Shown here one piece after another: positions 26,335-36,176 of a DNA stretch of 51,202 nt (its first letter is position 1; each line of letters opens with the position of its first letter). Under the pieces are notes generated by a model that was not told where the DNA came from, ran no database searches, and saw nothing but the letters and a program-made list of their open reading frames with translations. The translations under genes and the position numbers were made by a program. This stretch comes from Pseudomonas sp. ATCC PTA-122608. GTDB lineage: Bacteria; Pseudomonadota; Gammaproteobacteria; Pseudomonadales; Pseudomonadaceae. The stretch lies in the NCBI RefSeq assembly GCF_001952855.1, contig NZ_LPNO01000013.1:48895-100096 (forward strand), given 5' to 3'.

Positions 26335-26520
26335 ATGGACACCAAACTGCTAGATATCCTCGCTTGCCCGATCTGCAAAGGTCCGCTCAAGCTCAGCGCC
26401 GACAAAACCGAGCTGATCAGCAAGGGCGCCGGCCTGGCGTACCCGATCCGTGATGGCATTCCGGTAATGCTTGAAAGCGAAGCCCGCACCCTGACCACCG
26501 ACGAGCGCCTGGATAAATGA
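26335..26520 (+). CDS. ycaR: Trm112 family protein (YcaR)
   Basis: Small 61-residue protein of the Trm112/YcaR family, beginning with [14 protein letters not shown] (one CxxC pair) and with [12 protein letters not shown]. The usual position between lpxK and kdsB is kept. The function in bacteria is not settled. ATG lies behind CAGGAC; its stop overlaps the kdsB start by 4 bp. Confidence 0.94.
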   Translation: MDTKLLDILACPICKGPLKLSADKTELISKGAGLAYPIRDGIPVMLESEARTLTTDERLDK

Positions 26521-27281
26521 CCACCGCCTTCACCGTTGTCATCCCGTCCCGCTATGCGTCAACTCGCCTGCCCGGCAAACCGCTGCAGCTTATCGGCAAC
26601 AAGCCGATGATCCAGCTGGTGTGGGAACAGGCCTGCAAAAGCAGCGCCGAACGGGTGGTGGTGGCCACCGATGATCCGCGCATCATCGAGGCCTGCAAAA
26701 GCTTTGGCGCCGAAGCGGTGCTGACCCGTGAAGATCACAATTCCGGCACCGACCGCCTGGCTGAAGTGGCCACCAAGCTGGGGCTGGCAGCGGACGCCAT
26801 CGTGGTCAACGTCCAAGGTGACGAGCCGTTGATTCCGCCCAGCGTGATCGACCAGGTGGCGGCCAACCTGGCAGCCCATGGCGAAGCCCGCATAGCAACC
26901 CTGGCCGAGCCGATTGAAGACATCCAGACCCTGCTCAACCCCAACGTGGTGAAAGTGGTCAGTGACATCAATGGCCTGGCGCTGACCTTCAGCCGCTCCA
27001 CCTTGCCGTGGGCGCGGGATGCATTCGCCAAGCAACCCGACGTGTTGCCGGCGGGCGTGCCTTACCGCCGCCACATCGGCATCTACGCCTACCGCGCCGG
27101 GTTCCTGCATGACTTCGTCAGCTGGGGCCCGTGCTGGCTGGAAAACACCGAATCCCTGGAACAACTGCGTGCCCTGTGGCACGGCGTGCGCATCCATGTG
27201 GGCGATGCCCTGGAAGCGCCGCCGGCCGGTGTCGACACGCCAGAAGACCTCGAGCGCGTCCGTCGCCTGCTGGGGGCCTGA
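26517..27281 (+). CDS. kdsB: 3-deoxy-manno-octulosonate cytidylyltransferase
   Basis: Cytosolic enzyme activating KDO with CTP for LPS inner-core synthesis. The 254-residue product has the nucleotide motif [15 protein letters not shown] near the start, [11 protein letters not shown] and the HIGIYAYR segment. It overlaps ycaR (ATGA) and the phosphatase gene (one base), so the whole run from exbB to murB looks like one operon. Confidence 0.97.
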   Translation: MTTAFTVVIPSRYASTRLPGKPLQLIGNKPMIQLVWEQACKSSAERVVVATDDPRIIEACKSFGAEAVLTREDHNSGTDRLAEVATKLGLAADAIVVNVQGDEPLIPPSVIDQVAANLAAHGEARIATLAEPIEDIQTLLNPNVVKVVSDINGLALTFSRSTLPWARDAFAKQPDVLPAGVPYRRHIGIYAYRAGFLHDFVSWGPCWLENTESLEQLRALWHGVRIHVGDALEAPPAGVDTPEDLERVRRLLGA

Positions 27282-27745
27282 TGCAGGTTCTGTTCGTCTG
27301 CCTGGGCAATATCTGCCGTTCACCTACGGCAGAAGGTGTGTTGCGCCACAAATTGCGTGAAGCCGGCCTGGCTGATCAGGTTGAAGTGGCCTCCGCGGGT
27401 ACCGGTGAATGGCACGTTGGCAATCCACCGGACAAGCGCAGCCAGCGGGCGGCGCTGCAACGGGGTTACGACTTGTCGGCCCAGCGTGCACAACAAGTGT
27501 CGCGTGCCGACTTTTCCCGCTACGACCTGATCCTCGCCATGGACCAGAGCAACCTGCGCAACCTCAAGGCCATGCAGCCAGCACAGGGCAAGGCGGACCT
27601 GGACTTGTTCCTGCGCCGTTACGATTCGGTGGTGGATGAAGTGCCGGACCCGTACTACGAAGGCGACCAGGGTTTCGAAACCGTACTCGACCTGATCGAG
27701 CGTGCGTGTGACCTGTTGGTGATTGAATTGAAGGGCCGGTTATGA
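27281..27745 (+). CDS. Low-molecular-weight protein-tyrosine phosphatase
   Basis: A 154-residue phosphatase with the CX5R loop at the N-terminus (C7-LGNIC-R13 in VCLGNICRSP) and the general acid Asp in VPDPYYEG near residue 122. Related enzymes control exopolysaccharide kinases, but here it is in a conserved LPS/peptidoglycan gene run without such a kinase. ATG 27281 shares one base with the kdsB stop; a longer ORF from 27131 would overlap kdsB and is not used. Confidence 0.93.
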   Translation: MQVLFVCLGNICRSPTAEGVLRHKLREAGLADQVEVASAGTGEWHVGNPPDKRSQRAALQRGYDLSAQRAQQVSRADFSRYDLILAMDQSNLRNLKAMQPAQGKADLDLFLRRYDSVVDEVPDPYYEGDQGFETVLDLIERACDLLVIELKGRL

Positions 27746-28761
27746 CATTGCAGGTACAGGCACAGGTTTCGCTCAAACCGTTCAACAGCTTTGGCATCGA
27801 CGTGCGTGCCCGGCTGTTTGCCGAGGCCCGCAACGACGCCGACGTGCGTGAGGCCTTGGCCTGCGCTGCCAAGCAACAACTGCCGTTGCTGGTGATTGGC
27901 GGTGGCAGCAATTTGTTGCTGACCCAGGACATCGACGCACTGGTGTTGCGCATGGCCAGCCAGGGCATTCGGGTCGTGCAAGACGATGGCGTCCAGGTGG
28001 TGGTTGAAGCCGAAGCCGGCGAAGCCTGGCATCCGTTTGTACTGTGGACCTTGGCCCAGGGCTTTTCCGGCCTGGAGAACCTCAGCCTGATCCCCGGCAC
28101 GGTCGGCGCCGCACCGATGCAGAACATCGGCGCCTACGGTGTGGAGATCAAGGACGTGTTCGCCGGCCTGACCGCCCTTGATCGCCAAACCGGCGAACTG
28201 CGGGATTTCAGCCTGGCCGAATGCGACTTTGCCTACCGCGACAGCCTGTTCAAGCACGAAGTTGGGCGCTGGCTGATCCTGCGGGTACGTTTTGCCTTGA
28301 GTCGCGCCGTGCACCTGAAGCTTGAATACGGGCCGGTGCAACAGCGCCTGACCGAGCTAGGCATTACGCAGGCCACTCCCAGCGATGTGAGTCTGGCGAT
28401 TTGCAGCATCCGTAGCGAGAAACTGCCTGACCCGGCGGTGCTCGGCAATGCCGGCAGCTTCTTCAAGAACCCGTTGGTGTCCCAGGCGCTGGCTGCGGAG
28501 TTGCAGCTGCAATACCCGGACCTGGTGGCTTACCCCCAGGCGGACGGGCAGATGAAACTGGCCGCTGGCTGGCTGATCGACAAGGCGGGATGGAAGGGTT
28601 TTCGCGATGGCGACGCTGGCGTGCATCGCTTGCAGGCGCTGGTGTTGGTCAATTATGGCGCCGCCACCGGCCAGGACATTGCCGGGCTCGCGCTACGCAT
28701 CCAGCAGGACATCGAAAAGCGTTTCCAGGTTGTGCTGGAGATGGAGCCCAACCGCTATTGA
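27742..28761 (+). CDS. murB: UDP-N-acetylenolpyruvoylglucosamine reductase
   Basis: FAD enzyme that reduces enolpyruvyl-UDP-GlcNAc to UDP-MurNAc in peptidoglycan synthesis. The 339-residue type I form shows NSFGIDVRA near the start, the FAD-binding GGGSNLLL, and the IPGTVGAAPMQNIGAYG and GNAGSFFKNP segments. ATGA overlap with the phosphatase gene. A terminator follows, closing the operon. Confidence 0.97.
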   Translation: MTLQVQAQVSLKPFNSFGIDVRARLFAEARNDADVREALACAAKQQLPLLVIGGGSNLLLTQDIDALVLRMASQGIRVVQDDGVQVVVEAEAGEAWHPFVLWTLAQGFSGLENLSLIPGTVGAAPMQNIGAYGVEIKDVFAGLTALDRQTGELRDFSLAECDFAYRDSLFKHEVGRWLILRVRFALSRAVHLKLEYGPVQQRLTELGITQATPSDVSLAICSIRSEKLPDPAVLGNAGSFFKNPLVSQALAAELQLQYPDLVAYPQADGQMKLAAGWLIDKAGWKGFRDGDAGVHRLQALVLVNYGAATGQDIAGLALRIQQDIEKRFQVVLEMEPNRY

Positions 28762-28785
28762 ACTAAGCTCGTTTTTTGACGCACC

Positions 28786-28810
28786 AAGCCCTGCATAGCG
28801 GGGCTTTTTT
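28786..28810 (+). terminator. Terminator after murB
   Basis: Stem AAGCCC/GGGCTT with loop TGCATAGCG, then a T run to 28810. Confidence 0.88.
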
Positions 28811-28912
28811 ATTGCCGCTGAGTTAACTTAGCTGACTACCGATATTTTTTTATCAACTCATAGATGCTGTTTATCAAAACCAGCTACGTGTTTGGCAGGA
28901 GGCGAAGGCCTG

Positions 28913-29899
28913 ATGGACAGTGTTGATCTGAATGTATTGCGCAGCGTGCTGGAATGGCGCCGCGCCGGGCAGCGGGTGGTGCTCTACAGCGTGGTTCAGA
29001 CCTGGGGCAGCGCTCCACGGCCGCCGGGGGCGATGCTGGCCTTGCGCGGCGACGGCGTGGTGATTGGCTCGGTGTCTGGCGGTTGTATCGAGGACGACTT
29101 GATCGCCCGTTTGCAGGATGGTCGGCTGCCTGATGACGGGCCGCCGGTGCAGCTTGTGACGTATGGCGTAACCCGCGACGAAGCGGCGCGTTTTGGTCTG
29201 CCGTGCGGCGGCACCTTGCGCCTGACCGAAGAGCGGGTGGGTGATCCAGGTTGGGTCGCTGAATTGCTGGCGCGTTGCGAGGCGCATGAGATTGTCGCCC
29301 GTGAGTTGGACCTGGCCACCGGTGAAGTGGTATTGAGCGGTGCGAGCAAGACCGACGTGGTCAGCTTCGATGGCAAGCGTTTGCGGGCGATTTATGGCCC
29401 GCGCTGGCGTCTGCTGCTGATCGGCGCCGGCCAGCTGTCACGCTATGTGGCAGAAATGGCCCGGCTGCTGGATTTCGAAGTGCTGATCTGCGACCCGCGC
29501 CAGGAGTTTGTCTATGGCTGGGAAGAGCAGCACGGGCGTTTTGTGCCGGGCATGCCCGATGAAGCCGTGCTGAATATCCAGACCGATGAGCGCACCGCGA
29601 TTGTCGCGCTCACCCATGACCCGCGCCTGGATGACATGGCGCTGTTGACGGCCCTCAATTCCAAGGCGTTCTACATTGGCGCCCTGGGCTCGCGGGTCAA
29701 CAGCCAGAAGCGCCGGGAAAACCTCGCGGCGCTGGGGTTGAGTACGGACGCCATTGCGCGGCTGCATGGGCCGATTGGCCTGCATATCGGCAGCCATACG
29801 CCAGCGGAGATCGCCCTGTCGTTGATGGCGGAAATCGTCGCCATCAAGAACGGGATTGATCTGTTGCAGAAAAAGCCGTTGCAGGCTGCGGTCAGTTGA
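28913..29899 (+). CDS. xdhC: XdhC/CoxI family molybdoenzyme maturation factor
   Basis: Protein needed to mature and insert the molybdenum cofactor into xanthine-dehydrogenase-type enzymes. The 328-residue product has the N-terminal XdhC/CoxI domain (TWGSAPRPPGAM, GSVSGGCIEDDL) and a C-terminal Rossmann domain (LLIGAGQLSRY, TPAEIALSLMAEI). AGGAGGCG precedes the ATG at 28913. It is coupled to the mocA-like gene. No molybdoenzyme subunits are in the window, so its client is elsewhere. The pair sits between murB and rne. Confidence 0.9.
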   Translation: MDSVDLNVLRSVLEWRRAGQRVVLYSVVQTWGSAPRPPGAMLALRGDGVVIGSVSGGCIEDDLIARLQDGRLPDDGPPVQLVTYGVTRDEAARFGLPCGGTLRLTEERVGDPGWVAELLARCEAHEIVARELDLATGEVVLSGASKTDVVSFDGKRLRAIYGPRWRLLLIGAGQLSRYVAEMARLLDFEVLICDPRQEFVYGWEEQHGRFVPGMPDEAVLNIQTDERTAIVALTHDPRLDDMALLTALNSKAFYIGALGSRVNSQKRRENLAALGLSTDAIARLHGPIGLHIGSHTPAEIALSLMAEIVAIKNGIDLLQKKPLQAAVS

Positions 29900-30483
29900 C
29901 GAGCATCACCGCGATCATCCTGGCGGCGGGGCAGGGCAGTCGTTTTCGGGCTGAGGCCGGGGCGAATCAGGATAAGTTGCTGGCGCCCTGCATGGGCCGG
30001 GATGGCGTCACGCGGCCGGTGATCGAACAGGTATTGGTGAATTTGCCGGCGGTGGTTACCAGGCGCTGGGTGGTGACGTCACCGGATCGCACCGAAGTCA
30101 TTCGGCTGGCGCAGTTGCATGGCTGTGAAGTGCTCTTGCTGTGCTCGCCTGGAATGGGTGACAGCATCGCGGCTGCAGTGGCGGCTAGCGGCACGTCCGA
30201 TGGCTGGCTGGTGGTGCTGGGGGATATGCCGTTCATCCTGCCGGCGAGTATCGAGCAGGTGATGGCAGGCCTTGAGATCGACGGTATCAGCGTCCCGGTG
30301 CATGCCGGTCAGTATGGGCATCCCGTAGGATTTGGCCATTCATTCGGCCCGGCCTTGATGGCGCTGACCGGAGACCGCGGAGCAAAACCGTTATTTGCCA
30401 AGGCTTCGGTGCAGGAAGTGGCAGTCGATGATCCCGGCGTGTTGTGGGATGTGGATGTGCCGGCGTTGTTGAACTACCGCTAG
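29896..30483 (+). CDS. mocA: MocA/MobA-like NTP transferase
   Basis: Nucleotidyltransferase (195 residues), likely molybdenum cofactor cytidylyltransferase, adding CMP to make MCD cofactor. Motifs: IILAAGQGSRF at 7-17, the DKLL segment, and LGDMPFI. It starts with TTG overlapping the xdhC stop, consistent with joint expression. XdhC and MocA work on the same cofactor type, which supports the call; the nucleotide used cannot be told from the sequence by eye. Confidence 0.85.
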   Translation: MTSITAIILAAGQGSRFRAEAGANQDKLLAPCMGRDGVTRPVIEQVLVNLPAVVTRRWVVTSPDRTEVIRLAQLHGCEVLLLCSPGMGDSIAAAVAASGTSDGWLVVLGDMPFILPASIEQVMAGLEIDGISVPVHAGQYGHPVGFGHSFGPALMALTGDRGAKPLFAKASVQEVAVDDPGVLWDVDVPALLNYR

Positions 30484-30500
30484 CGGATAGCGCAGGCATA

Positions 30501-30536
30501 AAAAAGCCCCGCCTGATCACTCAGGCGGGGCTTTTT
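30501..30536. terminator. Bidirectional terminator between mocA and rne
   Basis: Perfect 16-pair stem AAAAAGCCCCGCCTGA/TCAGGCGGGGCTTTTT with a TCAC loop. The flanking A and T runs let it stop transcripts from both the mocA side and the rne side. Confidence 0.96.
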
Positions 30537-30550
30537 AGTGGCCGATGGAA

Positions 30551-33500
30551 TCAGACGAGGGGTTTAGGCTCGTGCTCTTCTTCCAGGGCTTTTGGGTTGT
30601 GCTCAACCACTTCTTCAACGGAACGTTGGTTCTCGTCGATAGCAGGGGCAGTGTGCTCAACCACGGCTTCGGTTACCGGCGCAGGGGCTGCTTCGGTAAC
30701 TTCAGCGACTGCCGGGGCAGCCTCGGCAGCCAACTTGGCGGCAGCGGCAGCCAGTTCAGCTTCCTTGCGACGACGACGCACTTCACGCGGGTCGTTCGGC
30801 GCACGGCCGTTTTCGGTCAGGGCGCTGGCCGGAGCGGCTTCAACCACCGGTGCTGCCACTTCGGCAACCACGGGTGCTTCAACCACTGGAGCAGGCTCGG
30901 CAACCACGGTTACTGGTTCAGCGGCGACAACCACTTCAGCGACTGGCGCTGGAGCTTCTTCGACCACTGGAGCAGGCGCTGGCGCTTCAACCGCTTCAAC
31001 CACTGGGGCTGGCTCGGCAGTCCACTGGAAGGCGGTCTGTTCTTCGCGAACTTCACGCACTTCAGGGGTTGGCTCGGCAACCGGTGCTTCAACGGCGGCT
31101 TCAACCACTGGCTGTTGTTCAACAACAGCAGCAGGTTCGGCAACCACTTCAGCTTCAGGCTGAGGCTCGCGAACTTCACGAACTTCACGAACGTGACGAG
31201 TCGGCGCTACTTCCACTTCCGGAACAACCGGGGCTTCGACTGGCGTCGTCGCTTCAACCACAGGAGCTTCGACGGCTGGCGTCTCTACAACAGGGGTTTC
31301 CTGGATGGCAGCGGTAGCGGCTTCAGCTTGCTCGTTGGCCTGGGCTTCAGCAGGTGCGCTGATGACCGAGCTGGCAACAGCAGCGGTAACGGCCAGGCCG
31401 GCAGCCAGTTCGGCACCAGTCGGTTCGCCAGTAGCGGAAGCTTCGCCGGTCTCTTCCGAGCCTTCGATTTCATTGCCGTTGGCATCACGTTGACGCTCAC
31501 GACGGTTGCTGCGACGACGCTGGCCACGGGAGCGGCGGCGTGGACGATCGCCTTCGGCGTTGTCCTGACCGTCTTCCTGTTGCTGATCTTCGTTGGACAG
31601 CAGCTCTTCTTCTTCACCAGCTGGAGCTGCTTGCTCGGCACGTGGTTGACGCTCTTCACGAGGAGGGCGTGGCGCACGTTCTTCACGCGGCTGACGAGCT
31701 GGACGCTCTTCGGCAATGGCAGTGGTGGCAGCAGCAGCGGCTATGGCAGGAGCAGCATCCAATGGCTCGCGCAGTTCACGCACGCGTTCTTCACGCTCGC
31801 CACGTGGCTTGCGGTCTTCACGCGGGGCGCGTGGAGCGCGCGGTGCACGTTCTTCGCGTGGTGCACGCTCTTCACGGGCTACGGTTGGCGTTTCTTCACG
31901 GGCCTCGCGCGGCTGGCGCTCTTCACGTGGGGCACGATCTTCGCGTGGCGCACGTTCTTCACGAGGCTTGCGCTCTTCGTCACGGCGACCGTTGCGATTG
32001 CGGCTCTGCTGGCGACCGTTGCGACGCTCTTCGTTGCGTGCAGGGCGTTCAGCGGCAGGCTTCTCGACCACAACTGGAGCCACCGGCTCTTCCTTGGTGG
32101 CGAACAGGCTGACCAGCGACTTCACCAGGCCCTTGAACAGGCTTGGCTCAGGCAGGGCAGCAGGTGCGGCAACCGGCGCGGCAGCTTCAACCGGAACCGG
32201 TGCGTTGGCACGGGCTGGCGCGGTCTTGACGGCGGCTTCCTGGCGAACCAGGGTGCGGGTCGCGGCGGCTGGCTGGACTTCTTCCACTTCGGCAGCGGCA
32301 GCAGCGATTTCGTAGCTGGACTGGTTGACGTGGGCTTCCGGGCTGTCATCACGCAGGCGCTGCACTTCGAAGTGCGGCGTCTCGAGGTGATCGTTCGGCA
32401 GGATGACGATGCGGGCACGGGTACGCAGTTCGATCTTGGTGATCGAGTTGCGTTTTTCGTTGAGCAGGAACGCAGCCACCGGGATTGGCACCTGGGCGCG
32501 CACTTCAGCAGTGCGGTCTTTCAGGGCTTCTTCTTCGATCAGGCGCAGGATCGCCAGCGACAGCGACTCAACGTCACGGATGATGCCGGTGCCGTTGCAA
32601 CGCGGGCAAACGATGCCGCTGCTTTCGCCCAGGGATGGACGCAGGCGCTGACGGGACATTTCCAGCAGGCCGAAGCGCGAGATGCGGCCGACCTGTACGC
32701 GGGCACGGTCAGCTTCCAGGCATTCGCGGACTTTCTCTTCCACGGCGCGCTGGTTCTTGGCTGGGGTCATGTCGATGAAGTCGATCACGATCAGGCCGCC
32801 GATGTCACGCAGGCGCAGCTGGCGGGCGATTTCTTCAGCCGCTTCCAGGTTGGTCTGCAGGGCGGTTTCTTCGATGTCGCTACCCTTGGTAGCGCGCGCC
32901 GAGTTGATGTCGATGGACACCAATGCTTCGGTCGGGTCGATAACAATGGAGCCGCCGGAAGGCAGTTCGACTACGCGCTGGAAAGCGGTTTCGATCTGGC
33001 TTTCGATCTGGAAACGGTTGAACAGCGGAACGCTGTCTTCGTAGAGCTTGATCTTGCTGGCGTACTGCGGCATTACCTGGCGGATGAAGGTCAGGGCTTC
33101 GTCCTGGGCTTCAACGCTGTCGATCAGCACTTCGCCGATGTCCTGGCGCAGGTAGTCGCGGATGGCGCGGATGATCACGTTGCTTTCCTGGTAGATCAGG
33201 AATGGCGCGGAACGATCCAGGGACGCTTCTTTGATAGCGGTCCAGAGTTGCAGCAGGTAATCGAGGTCCCACTGCATTTCTTCGCTGCTGCGGCCCAGGC
33301 CGGCAGTGCGCACGATCAGGCCCATGTCGGCCGGAGCGATCAGGCCGTTCAGCGCTTCACGCAGTTCGTTGCGCTCTTCGCCTTCGATGCGACGGGAGAT
33401 ACCGCCGGCACGCGGGTTGTTCGGCATCAGGACCAGGTAGCGGCCAGCCAGGCTGATGAAGGTGGTCAGGGCGGCGCCCTTGTTGCCACGTTCTTCTTTT

Positions 33501-33808
33501 TCCACCTGAACGATGACTTCCTGGCCTTCGCTCAGGACGTCCTTGATGTTCACGCGGCCTTCTGGGGCTTTCTTGAAGTATTCGCGGGAGATTTCTTTGA
33601 GGGGCAGGAAGCCATGGCGCTCGGAGCCGAAATCGACAAAGGCAGCCTCAAGGCTTGGTTCGATACGAGTAATCCGGCCTTTATAGATGTTGGCCTTCTT
33701 TTGCTCGCGTGCACCGGACTCGATGTCCAGGTCGTAGAGGCGTTGGCCGTCTACCAGTGCAACACGCAACTCTTCGGGTTGAGTTGCGTTAATCAGCATT
33801 CTTTTCAT
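30551..33808 (-). CDS. rne: Ribonuclease E
   Basis: Essential endonuclease and degradosome scaffold (1085 residues). The N-terminal catalytic half has the S1 region ([20 protein letters not shown]), the DNase I-like region ([16 protein letters not shown] and VIDFIDM, with catalytic aspartates), and the zinc link CPRCNGTG. The C-terminal half is low-complexity: Arg/Glu-rich repeats (REERAPRED type, about 600-720) likely bind RNA, followed by Ala/Pro/Val/Glu-rich sequence. [14 protein letters not shown] at 33808 is the family start. The leader is over 600 nt long. Confidence 0.97.
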   Translation of the reverse strand: MKRMLINATQPEELRVALVDGQRLYDLDIESGAREQKKANIYKGRITRIEPSLEAAFVDFGSERHGFLPLKEISREYFKKAPEGRVNIKDVLSEGQEVIVQVEKEERGNKGAALTTFISLAGRYLVLMPNNPRAGGISRRIEGEERNELREALNGLIAPADMGLIVRTAGLGRSSEEMQWDLDYLLQLWTAIKEASLDRSAPFLIYQESNVIIRAIRDYLRQDIGEVLIDSVEAQDEALTFIRQVMPQYASKIKLYEDSVPLFNRFQIESQIETAFQRVVELPSGGSIVIDPTEALVSIDINSARATKGSDIEETALQTNLEAAEEIARQLRLRDIGGLIVIDFIDMTPAKNQRAVEEKVRECLEADRARVQVGRISRFGLLEMSRQRLRPSLGESSGIVCPRCNGTGIIRDVESLSLAILRLIEEEALKDRTAEVRAQVPIPVAAFLLNEKRNSITKIELRTRARIVILPNDHLETPHFEVQRLRDDSPEAHVNQSSYEIAAAAAEVEEVQPAAATRTLVRQEAAVKTAPARANAPVPVEAAAPVAAPAALPEPSLFKGLVKSLVSLFATKEEPVAPVVVEKPAAERPARNEERRNGRQQSRNRNGRRDEERKPREERAPREDRAPREERQPREAREETPTVAREERAPREERAPRAPRAPREDRKPRGEREERVRELREPLDAAPAIAAAAATTAIAEERPARQPREERAPRPPREERQPRAEQAAPAGEEEELLSNEDQQQEDGQDNAEGDRPRRRSRGQRRRSNRRERQRDANGNEIEGSEETGEASATGEPTGAELAAGLAVTAAVASSVISAPAEAQANEQAEAATAAIQETPVVETPAVEAPVVEATTPVEAPVVPEVEVAPTRHVREVREVREPQPEAEVVAEPAAVVEQQPVVEAAVEAPVAEPTPEVREVREEQTAFQWTAEPAPVVEAVEAPAPAPVVEEAPAPVAEVVVAAEPVTVVAEPAPVVEAPVVAEVAAPVVEAAPASALTENGRAPNDPREVRRRRKEAELAAAAAKLAAEAAPAVAEVTEAAPAPVTEAVVEHTAPAIDENQRSVEEVVEHNPKALEEEHEPKPLV

Positions 33809-34482
33809 GTTGTACCGTCGGTTTCCGGGCTGCCGGAAACGGCGTTCGGCACACACGACTTCTCACGGTCGGTGTCAGGTGCGTCAAGAGTGGTTGGCCA
33901 CTCCAGTGTCCAGCAATACCCGCCAAAATGGGCGATATCGCGACGTACGCTTCCTGCTTGCTGTGGTGACTTAAGCACTCAGTCAGGAGGAGGAATCAAC
34001 CGGCGACTGTGGACGAGATGAAGCGTCTAAATATAAGCCTAGTGCTACACAGTCCGACGGTTGTGCATCTCCACCCTACACGTATCCCTGATAATTCGGG
34101 TGCTGCCGCGCGCAGAATCCGCAGCGGGTTGGCATTTACCGTGTTCTCCAATGGGGAGAGCACGCTCATGGCTAAACAAGACCGGGTGTGGGCGACTGTG
34201 CTCTCACTCAGCTCGTAACAGGCGTTGTTTCCGAAGCATTCGCCGTGGTCTGGCTCAAGACTGACTGCACTTTGTGAACTGGCCGTAAATATCGGCGCAA
34301 AAGGCGAGTAATCACTCTGCTTTTTGCACTCGCTTCAGGCCTCATGTCACCTGCGCTTGTTACAATCTCGAGCCTTCCAGGGTGGCGAAAGCCCCGTAGG
34401 ACGGCCTCGCGTCCTGATGAATTGCGATGGTCAGGGCCGGCAGTTTGCCGCTAGTCCTCTGTCCAGGCCGCTTTTGGCGGCG
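33809..34482 (-). promoter_or_regulatory. Long 5' leader of rne
   Basis: No convincing gene lies in the 738 bp between rne and rluC. If the promoter at 34489-34517 is right, rne has a leader of about 670 nt. It contains several self-complementary stretches, for example GTGCTCTCCCC/GGAGAACAC around 34140-34175. RNase E is known to regulate its own mRNA through the leader, and a structured rne-II motif has been described upstream of Pseudomonas rne (from memory). I cannot place that motif exactly. Confidence 0.6.
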
Positions 34483-34488
34483 TTCGCG

Positions 34489-34517
34489 ACTATAGCAGCA
34501 ATGATTAAGTGCTTCAA
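34489..34517 (-). promoter_or_regulatory. Probable sigma-70 promoter of rne
   Basis: Read on the minus strand: TTGAAG (-35), 17-bp spacer, TATAGT (-10). The -35 element sits where the rluC promoter region begins on the other strand. Confidence 0.7.
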
Positions 34518-34530
34518 TTCCATAAAAAAT

Positions 34531-34539
34531 TGTTATCAT
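34531..34539 (+). promoter_or_regulatory. Extended -10 element upstream of rluC
   Basis: TGTTATCAT matches the extended -10 pattern TGnTATAAT and ends 7 bp before the rluC ATG, placing the start of transcription at or next to the A of ATG. There is no good -35. Confidence 0.5.
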
Positions 34540-34546
34540 CGCCGCC

Positions 34547-35506
34547 ATGACGACTACCGCCCCCCAGACCCCCAGCGTCCAGCTGCTTGAGGTCTCGCCG
34601 GAATATGCCGGCCAACGCATCGACAACTTTCTTCTTGCCAGGCTCAAAGGCGTGCCCAAGACCTTGATTTACCGCATTTTGCGTAAAGGCGAAGTGCGCG
34701 TGAACAAGGGCCGGATCAAGCCCGAGTATAAGCTGCAGGCGGGTGACATCATCCGCGTGCCGCCGGTGCGGGTGCCTGAGCGGGACGAACCGGTCCCTCT
34801 GGCTCAAGGCCTGTTGCAGCGCCTCGAAGCGTCGATTGTCTTCGAAGATAACAAGCTGATCGTGATCAACAAGCCTTGCGGCATCGCCGTCCATGGCGGC
34901 AGTGGCTTGAACTACGGGGTGATCGAAGCCTTTCGTCAGTTGCGCCCGGATGCCAAGGAGCTGGAACTGGTCCACCGTCTGGACCGTGACACTTCCGGCT
35001 TGCTGATGATTGCCAAGAAACGCAGCATGTTGCGCCACCTGCATGCCGCCCTGCGCGGTGATGGCGTGGACAAGCGCTACATGGCGCTGGTGCGTGGCAA
35101 CTGGGCGACCTCGATCAAGAGCGTCCGCGCGCCGTTGCAGAAGAGCAACCTGCGCTCCGGCGAGCGCATGGTCGAGGTGGACGAAGAGGGCAAGGAGGCG
35201 CTGACCCTGTTCAAGGTGCTGCGTCGCTTTGGTGACTTTGCCACCATGGTCGAGGCCAAGCCTGTGACTGGCCGTACCCACCAGATTCGTGTGCATACCC
35301 TGCACGCGGGCCACTGCATCGCCGGCGATACCAAATACGGCGACGAGGATTTCTCCAAGGAAATTCGCGATCTGGGCGGCAAACGCCTTTTCCTGCACGC
35401 CTACATGCTGACCGTGCCGCTGCCGGATGGCGGCGAATTGAAGCTGCAAGCGCCTGTCGACGAGATGTGGGCCAAGACCGTGGAGCGCCTGAGTGTCGCA
35501 CCTTGA
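34547..35506 (+). CDS. rluC: 23S rRNA pseudouridine synthase RluC
   Basis: Modifies U955, U2504 and U2580 of 23S rRNA (E. coli numbering). The 319-residue protein has an N-terminal S4 RNA-binding domain ([11 protein letters not shown] to about residue 75) and the RluA-type catalytic domain with the Asp in [20 protein letters not shown] follows. No Shine-Dalgarno is visible before the ATG, and the extended -10 lies 7 bp upstream, so the mRNA may be leaderless. Divergent from rne. Confidence 0.96.
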   Translation: MTTTAPQTPSVQLLEVSPEYAGQRIDNFLLARLKGVPKTLIYRILRKGEVRVNKGRIKPEYKLQAGDIIRVPPVRVPERDEPVPLAQGLLQRLEASIVFEDNKLIVINKPCGIAVHGGSGLNYGVIEAFRQLRPDAKELELVHRLDRDTSGLLMIAKKRSMLRHLHAALRGDGVDKRYMALVRGNWATSIKSVRAPLQKSNLRSGERMVEVDEEGKEALTLFKVLRRFGDFATMVEAKPVTGRTHQIRVHTLHAGHCIAGDTKYGDEDFSKEIRDLGGKRLFLHAYMLTVPLPDGGELKLQAPVDEMWAKTVERLSVAP

Positions 35507-36155
35507 CTACAAGCTGCTGATCTTTGATTGGGATGGCACGCTGTGTAACTCCATTGGTCGGATTGTCGAGTCGATGCACGCCGCGTCGACTCGTTCCGGT
35601 TACGCGTTGTGCGACGACCTGGAGGTCAAGGGCATTATTGGCCTGGGTCTGCCGGAGGCGATCCGCACCCTGTATCCGGAGATTGGCGATGACGAGTTGA
35701 TAGCGTTTCGTCAGCATTACGCCGATTACTACATGGCGCTGGATGCCCAGCCTTCGCCGCTGTTTGAAGGCGTTGCGCAGGCCATGGAAGCGTTTCGTTC
35801 GGATGGCTATCACCTCGCGGTGGCGACCGGCAAGGCCCGTCGCGGCCTGGATCGGGTGCTCAAGGCCCATGGCTGGGAAGATTATTTCGACGCGACCCGT
35901 GCGGCGGATGAAACCGCCAGCAAGCCCCATCCTCTGATGCTCGAGCAGATTCTCGCTCAATGTGGCGTGTCGCCGCGGCAGGCGTTAATGGTGGGTGATG
36001 CGTCGTTCGACCTGATGATGGCGCGCAATGCTGGCATGGATTCCGTGGCAGTGAGCTACGGCGCCCAGTCTGCCGAGGCGTTGCAAGTGTACGAGCCGAG
36101 ACTGACGATTGACCGTTTTTCTGAATTGCAGGCCTGGCTCAGCCGGGCCCATTAA
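35493..36155 (+). CDS. HAD-superfamily phosphatase
   Basis: A 220-residue HAD hydrolase with the four motifs: FDWDGTL (nucleophile Asp), VATGK, the Lys in ASKPHP, and [15 protein letters not shown]. It resembles phosphoglycolate phosphatase/YjjG-type enzymes; the substrate is unknown. It starts with GTG at 35493, overlapping rluC by 14 bp, and belongs to the rluC-HAD-sppA gene run conserved in Pseudomonas (PA2975-PA2973). Confidence 0.9.
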   Translation: MSHLDYKLLIFDWDGTLCNSIGRIVESMHAASTRSGYALCDDLEVKGIIGLGLPEAIRTLYPEIGDDELIAFRQHYADYYMALDAQPSPLFEGVAQAMEAFRSDGYHLAVATGKARRGLDRVLKAHGWEDYFDATRAADETASKPHPLMLEQILAQCGVSPRQALMVGDASFDLMMARNAGMDSVAVSYGAQSAEALQVYEPRLTIDRFSELQAWLSRAH

Positions 36156-36176
36156 GTCTTTGCTGGGGTGGATGGC

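Noticed and set aside
30545..34021. 1158-codon open frame antisense to rne
   Set aside because: It is rich in Phe, Gly and Arg in a pattern mirroring the Ala/Glu/Arg-rich RNase E tail, has no family motif, and follows from codon bias of the real gene on the other strand.
34009..34264. Two short plus-strand open frames in the rne leader
   Set aside because: They have no ribosome site and no family features, and lie in a region better explained as the rne leader.
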